Source: CAIKZZ01 sp035524595 (GTDB lineage Bacteria > Pseudomonadota > Gammaproteobacteria > Steroidobacterales > Steroidobacteraceae). Taken from it: a stretch of 22,816 nucleotides of DNA. The stretch spans positions 1-22,816 of the forward strand of contig DATKOP010000047.1 of NCBI GenBank assembly GCA_035524595.1, in the 5' to 3' direction. The position numbers and the translations under genes were made by a program. The notes under the pieces were generated by a model. It saw nothing but the letters and a program-made list of their open reading frames with translations, did no database searches and was not told the DNA's origin. Position 1 is the first letter of the stretch, and each line of letters starts with the position of its first letter. Positions 8,384 through 17,786 of the stretch are shown here, in pieces.

Positions 8384-9796
8384 TCAGACGCTGTAGTACA
8401 TGTCGAACTCGACCGGGTGCGTGGTCATCCGCAGGCGGGTGACCTCCTGCATCTTGAGGCCGATGTAGGCGTCGATGACGTCGTCGGTGAACACGCCGCC
8501 CTTCTTCAGGAACTCGCGGTCCTTGTCGAGGTAGTCGAGCGCCATGTCGAGCGAGTGGCACACGGTCGGGATGTGCTTGGCCTCCTCGGGCTCGAGGTCG
8601 TACAGGTCCTTGTCGGCCGGGTCGCCCGGATGGATCTTGTTCTGGATGCCGTCGAGACCGGCCATCATCATTGCCGCGAAGGCGAAGTACGGGTTCGCGC
8701 AGGAGTCGGGGAAGCGCACCTCGATGCGCCGCGCCTTCGGGCTCGACACCCACGGCACCCGGATCGACGCCGAGCGGTTGCGCGCGGAGTACGCCAGCAT
8801 CACCGGCGCCTCGAAGCCCGGCACCAGGCGCTTGTAGCTGTTGGTGCCCGGGTTCGTGAAGGCGTTCAGCGCGCGCGCGTGCTTGATGATGCCGCCGATG
8901 TAGTAGAGGCAGGTCTCGGACAGGCCCGCGTACTTGTCGCCGGCGAAGATGTTCTTGCCCTCCTTCGACAGCGACTGGTGCACGTGCATGCCGCTGCCGT
9001 TGTCGCCGACCAGCGGCTTCGGCATGAAGGTCGCGGTCTTGCCGTAGCCGTGCGCGACGTTCAGGACCGCGTACTTGAGGATCTGCACCTCGTCGGCCTT
9101 CTTGACCAGCGTGTTGGCGCCGACGCCGATCTCGCACTGGCCGCCGGTCGCGACCTCGTGGTGGTGCACCTCGACCTTGAGGCCGAGCTCCTCCATCGCG
9201 CCGCACATCGCCGCGCGGATGTCCTGGTAGGCGTCCACCGGCGGCACCGGGAAGTAGCCGCCCTTGATGCCGGGCCGGTGGCCGCGATTGCCCTCGGTCA
9301 GCTCGCTGCCCGAGTTCCATGCGCCCTGCACCGAGTTGATCGCGTACGACGCCGTGTGCATCTCGGCGGCCCACTTGACGTCGTCGAAGATGAAGAACTC
9401 GTTCTCGGGGCCGAACAGCGCCGAGTCGGCGATGCCGGTGCTCTTCAGGTAGGCCTCGGCGCGCTTGCCGAGCGAGCGCGGGTCGCGCTCGTAGCCCTGC
9501 ATGGTCGCCGGCTCGATGATGTCGCAGCGCAGGTTGAGCGTGGTCTCCTCGAAGAACGGGTCGAGCACCGCGGTCGAGGCGTCGGGCATCAGGATCATGT
9601 CCGACTCGTTGATGCCCTTCCAGCCGGCGATCGAGGAGCCGTCGAACATCTTGCCGTCGACGAAGAATTCCTCGGTCACGTAGCGCGCCGGGATCGAGAC
9701 GTGCTGCTCCTTGCCGCGCGTGTCCGTGAACCTCAGATCCGCGTACTTGACCTCGCGGTCCTTGATCAGCTTCACCACATCGGCGGGCGTCGTCAT
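8384..9796 (-). CDS. glnA: Glutamine synthetase, type I
   Basis: 470 residues, the normal length for GSI-beta. It makes glutamine from glutamate, ammonia and ATP and forms a cytosolic dodecamer. Visible motifs: FDGSSIAGWKGINESDM (51-67), the ATP-binding KPLVGDNGSGMHVHQSL (260-276), metal ligands in FGPENEFFIFD (128-138), RNRSASIRVP (339-348) and the adenylylation loop NKIHPGDPADKDLYDLEPEE (386-405) with Tyr399 as the regulatory tyrosine. The start at 9796 is chosen because AGGGAGG lies 6 nt upstream and MTTPADVVKLIKD matches the family; an in-frame ATG at 9868 would add 24 residues and would lie upstream of the sigma-54 promoter. It is controlled by the sigma-54/NtrC region at 9847-9974 and followed by a hairpin and then DUF4124-ntrBC. 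Confidence 0.97.
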   Translation of the reverse strand: MTTPADVVKLIKDREVKYADLRFTDTRGKEQHVSIPARYVTEEFFVDGKMFDGSSIAGWKGINESDMILMPDASTAVLDPFFEETTLNLRCDIIEPATMQGYERDPRSLGKRAEAYLKSTGIADSALFGPENEFFIFDDVKWAAEMHTASYAINSVQGAWNSGSELTEGNRGHRPGIKGGYFPVPPVDAYQDIRAAMCGAMEELGLKVEVHHHEVATGGQCEIGVGANTLVKKADEVQILKYAVLNVAHGYGKTATFMPKPLVGDNGSGMHVHQSLSKEGKNIFAGDKYAGLSETCLYYIGGIIKHARALNAFTNPGTNSYKRLVPGFEAPVMLAYSARNRSASIRVPWVSSPKARRIEVRFPDSCANPYFAFAAMMMAGLDGIQNKIHPGDPADKDLYDLEPEEAKHIPTVCHSLDMALDYLDKDREFLKKGGVFTDDVIDAYIGLKMQEVTRLRMTTHPVEFDMYYSV

Positions 9797-9802
9797 CGCA
9801 AA

Positions 9803-9809
9803 CCTCCCT
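9803..9809 (-). promoter_or_regulatory. Ribosome binding site of glnA
   Basis: AGGGAGG on the minus strand, 6 nt before the ATG at 9796. It fixes this start over the in-frame ATG at 9868. Confidence 0.85.
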
Positions 9810-9846
9810 ATATCGGACAATGGCTGTGAACCGAGGCCCGAGAGAC

Positions 9847-9862
9847 TGCAGGAACCGTGCCT
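9847..9862 (-). promoter_or_regulatory. Sigma-54 promoter of glnA
   Basis: The minus strand reads AGGCACGGTTCCTGCA, 9 of 11 to TGGCAC-N5-TTGCA, with the essential GG and GC doublets exactly 10 bases apart. Taking GC as -13/-12 puts the start of transcription near 9836, giving a 40-nt leader that contains the AGGGAGG ribosome site. The nearby NtrC-type sites support the call. Confidence 0.82.
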
Positions 9863-9863
9863 A

Positions 9864-9880
9864 TGCACCTCAATGGCGCA
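9864..9880. promoter_or_regulatory. NtrC-type site 1, promoter-proximal (centre about -36)
   Basis: TGCACC-TCAAT-GGCGCA, 11 of 12 to the NtrC consensus TGCACC-N5-GGTGCA. It abuts the -24 element of the sigma-54 promoter, too close for a looping enhancer. It may limit activation at high NtrC-P, or repress an upstream or overlapping promoter. Confidence 0.72.
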
Positions 9881-9926
9881 AAATCAGACGGTTAGGCGGG
9901 TCGGCACACGGGTACGAGAGGATTTT

Positions 9927-9943
9927 CGCACCATCATGGTGCA
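9927..9943. promoter_or_regulatory. NtrC-type site 2 (centre about -99)
   Basis: CGCACC-ATCAT-GGTGCA, 11 of 12 to consensus; its core GCACCAT-C-ATGGTGC (9928-9942) is a perfect palindrome. The centre is 63 bp from site 1, about six helical turns. GCAAAATCA follows both this site (9941-9949) and site 1 (9878-9886). Confidence 0.82.
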
Positions 9944-9957
9944 AAATCACCCTGACA

Positions 9958-9974
9958 TGCACCGTAGTGGAGCA
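9958..9974. promoter_or_regulatory. NtrC-type site 3 (centre about -130)
   Basis: TGCACC-GTAGT-GGAGCA, 11 of 12 to consensus. Its centre is 31 bp (three helical turns) from site 2, so the two can form one cooperative enhancer, like the paired -108/-140 sites of E. coli glnA. Confidence 0.75.
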
Positions 9975-10011
9975 TTCGGCAAGCCGGCCTTGCGCGGCCG
10001 GGGCGGCCCGG

Positions 10012-11649
<1,638 letters not shown>

Positions 11650-11655
11650 CCGTAG

Positions 11656-11661
11656 TCCTCT
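11656..11661 (-). promoter_or_regulatory. Ribosome binding site deciding the AlkK-like start
   Basis: AGAGGA on the minus strand, 6 nt before the ATG at 11649. The longer in-frame start at 11694 lacks such a site and adds residues unlike the family. Confidence 0.7.
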
Positions 11662-11727
11662 GGCGCCGGACCCCGCGCGGCGTGCCGTCAGCAACGATAC
11701 CGGAACGGGGCCCGGCGCGTGCTCCGC

Positions 11728-11733
11728 TATAAT
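11728..11733 (+). promoter_or_regulatory. Candidate -10 box (TATAAT) for glyQ-glyS
   Basis: Perfect TATAAT in the 134-bp spacer between the divergent AlkK-like gene and glyQ. It would give a leader of about 44 nt, ending with GAGG (11774-11777) 6 nt before the glyQ ATG. No clear -35 hexamer at 16-18 bp. Confidence 0.55.
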
Positions 11734-11783
11734 CGCTGCCTTCGCGCTGCCGGACTGCCGGCGACAATCGCTCGAGGCAACCG

Positions 11784-12752
11784 ATGGCCCGCCCAGGGAT
11801 CCGCCCCCGCACGTTCCAGGACCTGATCCTCGCGCTGCAGCGCTACTGGGCGGAGCGGGGCTGCGTGCTGCTGCAGCCGTACGACATGGAGGTCGGCGCC
11901 GGCACGTTCCACACGGCGACCTTCCTGCGCGCCGTCGGCCCGGAGCCCTGGAGCGCCGCCTACGTGCAGCCCTCGCGGCGGCCGACCGACGGGCGCTACG
12001 GCGAGAACCCGTTCCGGCTGCAGCACTACTACCAGTTCCAGGTGGTCATCAAGCCCTCGCCGCCGGACTTCATCGACCTGTACCTCGGCTCGCTGGCGGC
12101 GCTCGGCTTCGACACGCTGACCCAGGACGTCCGCCTGGTCGAGGACAACTGGGAATCGCCGACGCTCGGCGCGTGGGGTCTCGGCTGGGAGGTCTGGCTG
12201 AACGGCATGGAGATCACCCAGTTCACGTACTTCCAGCAGGTCGGCGGTCTCGACTGCCGGCCGGTCATGGGCGAGATCACCTACGGCCTCGAGCGGCTCG
12301 CGATGTACCTGCAGGGCGTCGAGAGCGTCTACGACCTCACCTGGGCCGACGGGCCGCTCGGCCGCGTCAGCTACGGCGACGTCTACCACCAGAACGAGGT
12401 CGAGCAGTCGAAGTACAACTTCGAGTACGCCGACACCGACGAGCTGCTGCGGCAGTTCGATGCGCACGAGCGCGAGTGCCAGCGTCTGCTCGCGGTGCCG
12501 CTGGCGCTGCCGGCCTACGAGCGCATGCTGAAGGCCTCGCACACCTTCAACCTGCTGGACGCGCGCCGCGCGATCTCGGTCACCGAGCGCCAGCGCTACA
12601 TCCTGCGCGTGCGCACGCTGGCACGCGGCGTCGCCGAGGCGTACTACAAGAGCCGCGAGGCGCTCGGCTTCCCGATGCTGAAGAGCGTCGTACCGCGCGT
12701 CGATCCGCCGTTGCCCGGCAGCGTGCCCGCCGGCGGCGGGAGGCTGGCGTGA
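11784..12752 (+). CDS. glyQ: Glycine-tRNA ligase alpha subunit
   Basis: 322 residues; the alpha subunit of the bacterial alpha2-beta2 GlyRS carries the class II catalytic core that forms glycyl-adenylate and charges tRNA-Gly. Recognised blocks are FQDLILALQRYWAERGC (11-27), LLQPYDMEVGAGTFH (29-43), QPSRRPTDGRYGENPFRLQH (62-81), QVVIKPSP (85-92) and GWEVWLNGMEITQFTYFQQV (134-153), with MGEITYGLERLAMYLQGV shortly after. The family usually has Pro where this protein has Thr in TFHTATFLR. The tail after about residue 305 is Pro/Gly-rich and not conserved. Start supported by GAGG 6 nt upstream. Its TGA overlaps the GTG start of glyS by GTGA, consistent with equal synthesis of both subunits. Confidence 0.97.
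   Translation: MARPGIRPRTFQDLILALQRYWAERGCVLLQPYDMEVGAGTFHTATFLRAVGPEPWSAAYVQPSRRPTDGRYGENPFRLQHYYQFQVVIKPSPPDFIDLYLGSLAALGFDTLTQDVRLVEDNWESPTLGAWGLGWEVWLNGMEITQFTYFQQVGGLDCRPVMGEITYGLERLAMYLQGVESVYDLTWADGPLGRVSYGDVYHQNEVEQSKYNFEYADTDELLRQFDAHERECQRLLAVPLALPAYERMLKASHTFNLLDARRAISVTERQRYILRVRTLARGVAEAYYKSREALGFPMLKSVVPRVDPPLPGSVPAGGGRLA
12738..12743 (+). promoter_or_regulatory. Ribosome binding site deciding the glyS GTG start
   Basis: GGGAGG, inside the end of glyQ and 5 nt before GTG at 12749. The glyS frame is open far upstream through glyQ, so this site together with the family N-terminus (SVRDLLVEIGTEELPPK) defines the real start. Confidence 0.85.
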
Positions 12753-14881
12753 GCGTGCGCGACCTGCTGGTCGAGATCGGCACCGAGGAGCTGCCGCCGA
12801 AGTCGCTGCTCGCGCTGTCGCAGGCCTTCGGCGACGGCGTGGTCGCCGGGCTCGAGGCGGCGGGGGTCGGTCACGGCCGGACGCAGCTGTACGCGGCGCC
12901 GCGGCGCCTCGCGGTGCTGGTGCGCCGCGTCGCCGAGCGCCAGCCCGACCAGGAACTCAAGCGCCGCGGCCCGCCGCTCAGCGCCGCTTTCGGCGCGGAC
13001 GGCCAGCCGACCCGGGCCGCGACCGCGTTCGCCGAGTCGTGCGGCACGAGCGTCGCCGCGCTCGGGCGCGTCACCGAGCCGAAGGGCGAGTTCCTGCACT
13101 ACGCGGGCGTCAGGCCCGGTGCCGCGACCCTGACGCTGCTCGAGGGCATCGTCGCGAGTGCGCTCGAGCGCCTGCCGATCGCCAAGCGCATGCGCTGGGG
13201 CAGCGGCACGGCCGAATTCGTCCGACCGGTGCACTGGGTCGTGCTGCTGTACGGCCGCGAGGTCGTGCCGGCGCGGATCCTCGGCCTCGTCGCCGGCAAC
13301 GCGACGCGCGGCCACCGCTTCATGGCGCCGCGCGCGATCGTGCTGCGCACGCCTGCGAGCTACGCCGCGCGGCTCGAGAAGGCCGGCAAGGTGATCGCCG
13401 ACTTCGCGGTGCGCCGCGAGCGGATCAGGAGCGGTGTCGTCGCGCTCGCCGCCGAGCGGGGCGACGAGGCGATCGTCAGCGACGCGCTGCTCGACGAGGT
13501 GACGGCGCTGGTCGAGTGGCCGGCGCCGATCGCCGGTCGCTTCGAGGAGCGCTTCCTCGAGCTGCCGGCGGAGGTGCTGATCGCGACCCTTCAGGACCAC
13601 CAGCGCTACTTCCCCGTGCGGCGACCGGGCGGGCCGCTGGTCGCGCGTTTCATCACGGTCGCGAACATAGAAAGCCGTGCGCCCGAGGAGGTGCGCGCGG
13701 GCAACGAGCGCGTCGTGCGTCCGCGACTCGCCGACGCCGCGTTCTTCTGGGAACAGGACCGCCGGCAGCCGCTCGCCGCGCGCCAGGAGGCGCTGAAGTC
13801 CGTCACCTTCCAGGCGCAGCTCGGCTCCTACCACCAGAAGAGCGAGCGCGTCGGCGCGCTGGCGGTCGCGCTCGCCGCCACTGCCGGGGCCGACGCCGGC
13901 GCGTGCGCGCGCGCCGCCGCGCTCGCCAAGTGCGACCTGCTGACCGGCCTGGTCGGCGAGTTCCCGGAGCTGCAGGGCACAATGGGCGCCTACTACGCGC
14001 GCCACGACGGCGAACCGGCCGACGTCGCCGCAGCAATGGCGGAACAATACCTGCCGCGCTTCGCGGGCGACGCGCTGCCCGTAACCGGCGTCGGCACCGC
14101 GCTTGCGCTCGCCGACAAGCTCGACACGATCGTCGGCATTTTTGCCATCGGCCAGAAGCCGTCCGGCACCAAGGACCCGTTCGCCCTGCGCCGGCAGGCA
14201 CTCGGCGTGCTCAGGATCGTGCTCGAGAAGCGCCTCGAGCTCGACCTCGCCGCGCTGGTCGGACGCGCCGTCGAGCTCGCGCGCGCCGACATCGCCGCGA
14301 CCGCGGCGAGCCGCGCGGCCGCGGGCGGCCGGCCGACGGCGCCGGCCGACGGCGGCGCGGTGGCCGCCGAGGTCTACGACTACCTGTTCGAGCGGCTGCG
14401 CGCCCACTACCTCGAGGGCGGCGCCGGCATCACGACCGAGATGTTCGATGCGGTGCTCGACCGGCGGCCGCCCTCGCCGCTCGACTTCGACGCCCGCCTG
14501 CGCGCGCTCGGCGCGTTCCTGCAGCTGCCGGACGCGGCGGCGCTGGCGAGCGCCAACAGGCGCATCGCCAACATCCTGCGCAAGAGCGACGGCGGCACGG
14601 GCCGGAGCCTCGACCAGGCGCTGTTGACGCTCGCCGAGGAGCAGGCGCTGGCCCGCGAGCTCGGACGCGTCCAGGCGCCGGTCGCGGCACTGCTCTCGGC
14701 GCGCGACTACACGCGCGCGCTGCAGCTGCTCGCGACGCTGCGGCCGGCGGTCGATGCGTTCTTCGACAAGGTCATGGTGATGGCCGAGGACCCAGCGGTG
14801 CGCGCCAACCGGCTGCACCTGCTCGCCTCGCTGCAGCGGCTGTTCCTCGAGGTTGCCGACCTGTCGCGCCTGCCGGGCTGA
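12749..14881 (+). CDS. glyS: Glycine-tRNA ligase beta subunit
   Basis: 710 residues from a GTG start, slightly longer than the usual ~690. The beta subunit recognises and binds tRNA-Gly and is required with GlyQ for charging. The N-terminus LLVEIGTEELPPKSL is diagnostic, and further family blocks are MRWGSGTAEFVRPVHWVV, LPAEVLIATLQDHQRYFPV, AAFFWEQDR, GSYHQKSERV, AKCDLLTGLVGEFPELQGTM, GTALALADKLDTIVGIFAIG and KPSGTKDPFALRRQALGVLR. The C-terminal part (about 590-700, ending FFDKVMVMAEDPAVRANRL) is the DALR-type anticodon-binding domain. Some of the extra length is an Ala/Gly-rich stretch around residues 510-535. The gene overlaps glyQ by 4 bp; plsC follows after 55 bp. Confidence 0.96.
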   Translation: MSVRDLLVEIGTEELPPKSLLALSQAFGDGVVAGLEAAGVGHGRTQLYAAPRRLAVLVRRVAERQPDQELKRRGPPLSAAFGADGQPTRAATAFAESCGTSVAALGRVTEPKGEFLHYAGVRPGAATLTLLEGIVASALERLPIAKRMRWGSGTAEFVRPVHWVVLLYGREVVPARILGLVAGNATRGHRFMAPRAIVLRTPASYAARLEKAGKVIADFAVRRERIRSGVVALAAERGDEAIVSDALLDEVTALVEWPAPIAGRFEERFLELPAEVLIATLQDHQRYFPVRRPGGPLVARFITVANIESRAPEEVRAGNERVVRPRLADAAFFWEQDRRQPLAARQEALKSVTFQAQLGSYHQKSERVGALAVALAATAGADAGACARAAALAKCDLLTGLVGEFPELQGTMGAYYARHDGEPADVAAAMAEQYLPRFAGDALPVTGVGTALALADKLDTIVGIFAIGQKPSGTKDPFALRRQALGVLRIVLEKRLELDLAALVGRAVELARADIAATAASRAAAGGRPTAPADGGAVAAEVYDYLFERLRAHYLEGGAGITTEMFDAVLDRRPPSPLDFDARLRALGAFLQLPDAAALASANRRIANILRKSDGGTGRSLDQALLTLAEEQALARELGRVQAPVAALLSARDYTRALQLLATLRPAVDAFFDKVMVMAEDPAVRANRLHLLASLQRLFLEVADLSRLPG

Positions 14882-14921
14882 GCGGCGCGCGGCGGCGTGG
14901 CCGGGCCGAGGCCGATTACCG

Positions 14922-14927
14922 TACACT
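14922..14927 (+). promoter_or_regulatory. Candidate -10 box (TACACT) for plsC
   Basis: TACACT (4 of 6 to TATAAT) ends 9 nt before the plsC ATG in the 55-bp glyS-plsC gap. No Shine-Dalgarno is seen before the ATG and no clear -35 is present, so this is a weak call. Read-through from glyS is equally possible. Confidence 0.35.
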
Positions 14928-14936
14928 CGGCCGCGC

Positions 14937-15644
14937 ATGCAGTGGCTGCGCTCGCTCTTGCTGACGACGTTCATGTTCGCCTCGACGGTGCTCTTCGCGG
15001 GCCTCGTGCTGGCGACGTTCGCGCTCCCGTACGAGCGCCGCTACGCGGTGGTGCGCGCCTGGGCGCGGACCGAGCTCGGTGCCGCGCGCCTGATCTGCGG
15101 CCTCGACTACGTCGTCGAGGGCCGCGAGCACATCCCGCCCGGCAGCCACATTTCCATGTGGCGCCACTCCTCGGCCTGGGAGACGGTCGCGCAGGCGGTG
15201 ATCTTCCCGCCGCAGTCGTGGGTGCTGAAGCGCGAGATCCTGTGGATCCCGGTGATCGGCTGGGCCACCTGGCTGATGCGCCCGATCGCGATCGACCGCG
15301 AGGCGCGCGGTGCGGCCGTCAACCAGGTCATCACGCGCGGCCGCGCCTGCCTCGACGCGGGCCGGTGGATCCTGATCTACCCGGAGGGCACGCGCGTCGC
15401 GGTCGGCCAGCGCCGCCGCTACGGCATCAGCGGCGCGCTGCTGGGCGCCGCGGCCGGCTGCAAGATCGTGCCGGTGGCGCACGACGCCGGCCGCTACTGG
15501 GCGCGGCGCGGGCTGCTGAAGCGCCGCGGCACGATCCGCGTCGTGATCGGGCCGCCGATCGATTGCGCCGGCCGCGAGCCGCGCGACATCATCGAGGACG
15601 TGCGCGCCTGGATCGACGCCAAGACGGCCGAGCTCGGCGGCTGA
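14937..15644 (+). CDS. plsC: 1-acyl-sn-glycerol-3-phosphate acyltransferase (PlsC family)
   Basis: 235 residues, a typical size. PlsC adds the second acyl chain to lysophosphatidic acid, giving phosphatidic acid for phospholipid synthesis at the inner membrane. A hydrophobic N-terminal segment (about 7-30) anchors it. Acyltransferase motif I reads RHSSAWET (76-83): His77-X4-Glu82, with Glu in place of the textbook Asp (HX4D), a variant I recall from other proteobacterial PlsC proteins. Motif II-like IPVIGW and motif III YPEGTR (148-153) are present, followed by IVPVAHDAG (177-185). The start at 14937 is chosen because earlier in-frame codons fall inside glyS. The position after glyS resembles Pseudomonas, but gmhB, found between them there, is absent. 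It is convergent with ndh, seven bases apart. Confidence 0.9.
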   Translation: MQWLRSLLLTTFMFASTVLFAGLVLATFALPYERRYAVVRAWARTELGAARLICGLDYVVEGREHIPPGSHISMWRHSSAWETVAQAVIFPPQSWVLKREILWIPVIGWATWLMRPIAIDREARGAAVNQVITRGRACLDAGRWILIYPEGTRVAVGQRRRYGISGALLGAAAGCKIVPVAHDAGRYWARRGLLKRRGTIRVVIGPPIDCAGREPRDIIEDVRAWIDAKTAELGG

Positions 15645-15651
15645 GCCGCCT

Positions 15652-16977
15652 TCAGTGCAGCTTGACCTGCGGCTCGGTGCGCCGCGTGATCAGCCGCGCC
15701 AGCGTGTCGAGGCAGACCTTGGCCGGGCCGTGCAGCGCGAGCTCGTGCATCTTGTACAGCGACAGGTACACGAGGCGCGCGAAGTAGCCCTCGACCATCA
15801 GGCTGCCGCGGGTGATCGAGTCCATCAGGCTGCCGACGGTGCTGTAGCGGCCGAGCGAGACCAGCGAGCCGAAGTCGCGGTAGCGCCACGGCGAGAGCGG
15901 CGCGCCGGCGAGCCGCCGCGGCAGGGCCCGGGCGAGGTAGCTCGCCTGCTGGTGCGCCGCCTGCGCCCGCGGCGGGACGGTCGTGTTCTTGCCGGGCCAG
16001 GCGCAGGCCGCGCAGTCGCCGAGCGCAAAGATCGCCTCGTCGCGAGTGGTCTGCAGCGTCGGCGTCACGAGCAGCTGGTTCTGCCGGTTGCTCTCGAGGC
16101 CGTCGAGGTCGCGCAGCCAGTCCGGCGCCTTGACGCCGGCCGCCCAGACGACGAGTGCCGCCGGCACGACGCGCCCGGATGCGGTGCGCACGCCGTGGGC
16201 GCCGACCTCGACGACCCGCTCGCCGCTCAGCACCTCGACGTGCAGCCGCTCGAGCAGCCCGAGCGTCGCCGCCGCGAGCCGCTCGGGCAGCGCCGGCAGG
16301 ATCCGCGGCGCCGCCTCGACGATCGTGAGCCTGAGGTCGCGCTCGGGATCGATCCGGTCGAAGCCGTAGGCGACCAGCTCGCGTACCACCTTGTGCAGCT
16401 CGGCCGCGAGCTCGACCCCGGTGGCGCCGGCGCCGATGATGACGATGCCGAGCGCGCCGGGCGCAGGGGCCAGCGGCTCGAGGTCGGCCTTCAGGCAGGT
16501 GTTCAGGAGCCGGGCGTGGAAGCGCTCGGCCTGCTCGGCGGAGTCGAGCGAGATCGCGTGCTGCGCGGCGCCCGGGGTGCCGAAGTCGTTCGTCTGGCTG
16601 CCGATCGCGACCACCAGCGTGTCGTAGGGCACGGCCCGCGCCGGCACCACGACCGCGCCGTCGGCATCGACTACCGGTGCCAGCCTGAGCCGCCGCGCGG
16701 CGCGCTCGAGCCCCACCATCTCGCCCTGCTGGTAGCGAAAGCCGTGCCAGTGCGCCTGCGCGAAGTAGTCGAGCTCGTGGTCGCCCGGGTCCAGCGTGCC
16801 GGCGGCGACCTTGTGCAGCAGCGGCTTCCAGACGTGCGTGCGGCTGCGGTCGATCAGCGTCACGGTGGCGCGGCCGCGCCGGCCGAGGCGGTCGCCGAGG
16901 TGGGTCGCGAGCTCGAGCCCGCCGGCACCGCCGCCGACGATCACGATGCGGTGCAGGCCTGCGTCGCTGCGCGTCAT
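15652..16977 (-). CDS. ndh: Type II NADH:quinone oxidoreductase (NDH-2)
   Basis: 441 residues, the usual NDH-2 length. It is a non-proton-pumping flavoenzyme that passes electrons from NADH to quinone at the cytoplasmic face of the membrane. Two Rossmann folds are visible: FAD-binding VIVGGGAGGLELATHLG (12-28) and NAD-binding IIGAGATGVELAAEL (180-194). FALGDCAAC (317-325) supplies the second FAD contact, and RAQAAHQQASYLAR (337-350) is the quinone-site AQxxxQQ signature. The C-terminal part (about 385-425) is rich in hydrophobic and aromatic residues and probably forms the membrane-attaching helices. No strong Shine-Dalgarno is seen. The gene begins 16 bases after the stop of the glutathione transferase gene and is probably co-transcribed with it. 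Confidence 0.9.
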   Translation of the reverse strand: MTRSDAGLHRIVIVGGGAGGLELATHLGDRLGRRGRATVTLIDRSRTHVWKPLLHKVAAGTLDPGDHELDYFAQAHWHGFRYQQGEMVGLERAARRLRLAPVVDADGAVVVPARAVPYDTLVVAIGSQTNDFGTPGAAQHAISLDSAEQAERFHARLLNTCLKADLEPLAPAPGALGIVIIGAGATGVELAAELHKVVRELVAYGFDRIDPERDLRLTIVEAAPRILPALPERLAAATLGLLERLHVEVLSGERVVEVGAHGVRTASGRVVPAALVVWAAGVKAPDWLRDLDGLESNRQNQLLVTPTLQTTRDEAIFALGDCAACAWPGKNTTVPPRAQAAHQQASYLARALPRRLAGAPLSPWRYRDFGSLVSLGRYSTVGSLMDSITRGSLMVEGYFARLVYLSLYKMHELALHGPAKVCLDTLARLITRRTEPQVKLH

Positions 16978-16993
16978 CCTGTGGCGCGCCGGC

Positions 16994-17698
16994 TCAGGTG
17001 ACGCGCGTGCTGGCGGCGGTCTGGCCGAACAGGATCTTCTTCGCCGCCTCGCTCATCACCGCCGGTCGCTTGAACTCGGCGGCGCGCGCGTAGGCGCGCA
17101 CGGTCGCCGGCCGCGCCGCGACGGTCTCGAACCAGCGCTTGAGGTGCGGGAAGTCGTCGAGGTTCTGCCGCTGCGCCTGCCACGGCACGATCCACGGGTA
17201 GATCGCCATGTCGGCGATCGAGTAGTCGGCGCCGGCGACGAAGGCATGGCCGGCGAGGCGCCGGTCGAGCACGCCGTACAGGCGGTTGGTCTCCTTGGTG
17301 TAGCGCTCGATCGCGTACGGCACCGGCTCGGGTGCGTAGCGGTTGAAGTGGTGGTTCTGGCCGGCCATCGGGCCGAGGCCGGCCACCTGCCAGAACAGCC
17401 ACTCGAGCACCGCCGCGCGCGGCCGCAGCGCCGTCGGCAGGAAGCGGCCGGTCTTCTCGCCGAGGTAGACGAGGATCGCGCCTGACTCGAACACCGAGAC
17501 CGGCGCGGCGCCGTCGGCCGGCGCGTGGTCGACGATCGCCGGCATCCGGTTGTTCGGCGCGATCGCGAGGAATTCCTTCCGGAACTGGTCGCCGGCGCCG
17601 ATGTCGACCGGCGTCAGGCGGTACTCGAGGCCGGCCTCCTCGAGGAACATCGTGATCTTGTGGCCATTCGGCGTCGGCCAGTAGTAGAGCTCGATCAT
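16994..17698 (-). CDS. yfcG: Nu-class glutathione transferase, YfcG-like disulfide reductase
   Basis: 234 residues. E. coli YfcG is a glutathione-dependent disulfide-bond oxidoreductase with little classical transferase activity. The N-terminal thioredoxin-fold domain begins MIELYYWPTPNGHKITMFLE and has the Nu-class Thr9/Asn11 active-site pair; NNRMPAIVDH and the glutathione-binding FESGAILVYLGEKTG follow. The helical domain has LEWLFWQVAGLGPMAGQNHHF and YSIADMAIYPW. These blocks match E. coli YfcG almost word for word. The frame is open upstream to 17866, but those residues are low-quality and lie within the M13 peptidase gene; 17698 is chosen from the family N-terminus and GGGAG 7 nt upstream. 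It sits 88 bp after the M13 gene and just before ndh. Confidence 0.9.
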   Translation of the reverse strand: MIELYYWPTPNGHKITMFLEEAGLEYRLTPVDIGAGDQFRKEFLAIAPNNRMPAIVDHAPADGAAPVSVFESGAILVYLGEKTGRFLPTALRPRAAVLEWLFWQVAGLGPMAGQNHHFNRYAPEPVPYAIERYTKETNRLYGVLDRRLAGHAFVAGADYSIADMAIYPWIVPWQAQRQNLDDFPHLKRWFETVAARPATVRAYARAAEFKRPAVMSEAAKKILFGQTAASTRVT

Positions 17699-17786
17699 CT
17701 GCGGGCTCCCGTTGGCGAGCGCTGCGACACCCGGCCGCGTCCGGCCGGCGCGGGCGTCAGGAATCCTCGGTCGCCGCGCGCCGCGA

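Noticed and set aside
7925..9829. A 634-codon plus-strand open frame opposite glnA and the DUF4124 gene
   Set aside because: It is the mirror of conserved genes on the other strand in GC-rich DNA; the protein is Arg/Ala/Val/His-rich with no recognisable domain.
9984..10001. A hairpin (CCGGCC/GGCCGG) after the AlkK-like gene as its terminator
   Set aside because: Only 6 bp, no T-run, and such repeats are common in DNA this rich in GC.
11734..11783. A glycine riboswitch or T-box leader in front of glyQ
   Set aside because: The predicted leader is only about 44 nt, too short for either, and no T-box sequence is visible.
17699..17786. A longer N-terminus for the YfcG-like protein (frame open to 17866)
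   Set aside because: The extra residues overlap the M13 peptidase gene and lack similarity to the family; a ribosome site supports the start at 17698.
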